64,000 nucleotides of DNA, taken from NCBI RefSeq assembly GCF_000022485.1, contig NC_012623.1, positions 1,240,001 through 1,304,000 of the forward strand, in the 5' to 3' direction. Position 1 is the first letter of the stretch. Each line of letters begins with the position of its first letter. A program made the translations under genes and the position numbers. The notes below the pieces were generated by a model. That model saw nothing but the letters and a program-made list of their open reading frames with translations. It had not been told where the DNA came from and ran no database searches. The stretch is from Sulfolobus islandicus Y.N.15.51. GTDB lineage: Archaea > Thermoproteota > Thermoprotei_A > Sulfolobales > Sulfolobaceae. Below are positions 63,810 to 64,000 of this stretch, piece by piece.

Positions 63810-63824
63810 GAGGTGTTACAAAAA

Positions 63825-63998
63825 ATGGTGAACCGCGTATATACAGCCGTAAAACTTTCGGAAGAAGAAAGAAAAATACTGGAAATTATCGCGAAAAGTT
63901 ACGATATTACGATGAGCGATGTTATAAGAATTGCGATAACGGAATATACGCAAAAACATAGAAACGATCTAGAAAAAATCAAGGAGGGGACGACATAA
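63825..63998 (+). CDS. Ribbon-helix-helix (CopG-type) DNA-binding protein
   Basis: 57 residues from ATG 63825: MVNRVYTAVKLSEEERKILE, IIAKSYDITMSDVIRIAITE, YTQKHRNDLEKIKEGTT. One beta strand (YTAVKLS), helix A, the turn DITMSD and helix B match the RHH_1 pattern. The frame opens at 63813 with an extra MLQK. Fuselloviruses carry several such regulators. It ends 2 bases from the window edge. Confidence 0.8.
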   Translation: MVNRVYTAVKLSEEERKILEIIAKSYDITMSDVIRIAITEYTQKHRNDLEKIKEGTT

Positions 63999-64000
63999 GT

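Overview
The window is chromosomal DNA of a thermoacidophilic crenarchaeon of the Sulfolobus/Saccharolobus group, close to S. islandicus and S. solfataricus. The evidence is the gene content: archaeal r-proteins, an eight-subunit-type RNA polymerase subunit F, SmAP, RFC/MCM/GINS, a Cdc6-2 type Orc1, glycerol-1-phosphate dehydrogenase, CarS, an SSV-type integrase and intron-bearing tRNAs. AT-rich codon use with AGA/AGG arginines, and frequent TTG/GTG starts, fit the same assignment. It is a dense, mostly ordinary core region that ends in the left part of an integrated fusellovirus (SSV-like provirus). This is recognition from reading only; no database search was run.

Layout. 1-8.5 kb: the minus-strand S10/spc ribosomal operon (L3-L4-L23-L2-S19-L22-S3-L29-Rpp29-S17-L14-L24-S4e-L5-S14-S8-L6), leaving the window inside L6. 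8.5-19.3 kb: SPOUT methyltransferase, IleRS, IPMDH-like dehydrogenase, DUF447, M28 peptidase, HAD phosphatase, EF-2 and XPF nuclease. 19.3-26.5 kb: the archaeal exosome/proteasome superoperon (L15e, COG1325, Rpp30, Pop5, a C/D-box sRNA, PsmA, SBDS, Rrp4, Rrp41, Rrp42, L37Ae, Brix, Pcc1, prefoldin beta). 26.5-32.8 kb: YchF-like GTPase, sugar-phosphate nucleotidylyltransferase, S3Ae, TrmJ, HemK-like, KsgA, DUF655, RpoF, L21e.

32.9-43 kb is rich in tRNA genes (Leu-TAA, Leu-CAG, CAU, Ser-CGA, Tyr, Val, Glu, several with introns). They are interleaved with SAH hydrolase, spermidine synthase, L37e, SmAP, FKBP, G1P dehydrogenase and the aCPSF1 ribonuclease, and with an unrecognised three-gene cluster and small gene remnants beside tRNAs. 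43-59.4 kb holds two unknown genes (one with a possible PD-(D/E)xK nuclease pattern), acryloyl-CoA reductase, amidase and proteasome beta. The replication and repair block follows (RFC small and large, MoaC, Cdc6-2, GINS23, MCM), then CarS, a RadA paralog, Clp1-type kinase and dTMP kinase.

59.86 kb to the right edge: a partial SSV-type provirus. A 44-bp attachment site made of the 3' half of tRNA-Arg(TCG) is fused in frame to the C-terminal part of a tyrosine integrase, int(C). It is followed by small overlapping genes with viral-type codon use (CGN arginines), an AbrB-like regulator, a ribbon-helix-helix protein and two palindromes placed at promoters. The intact tRNA-Arg and int(N) should lie beyond the right edge. 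The points most worth checking are the missing canonical starts of ileS and ksgA, the sRNA whose C box contains the Pop5 stop codon, the unknown 33-34.6 kb cluster, and the provirus regulatory region.
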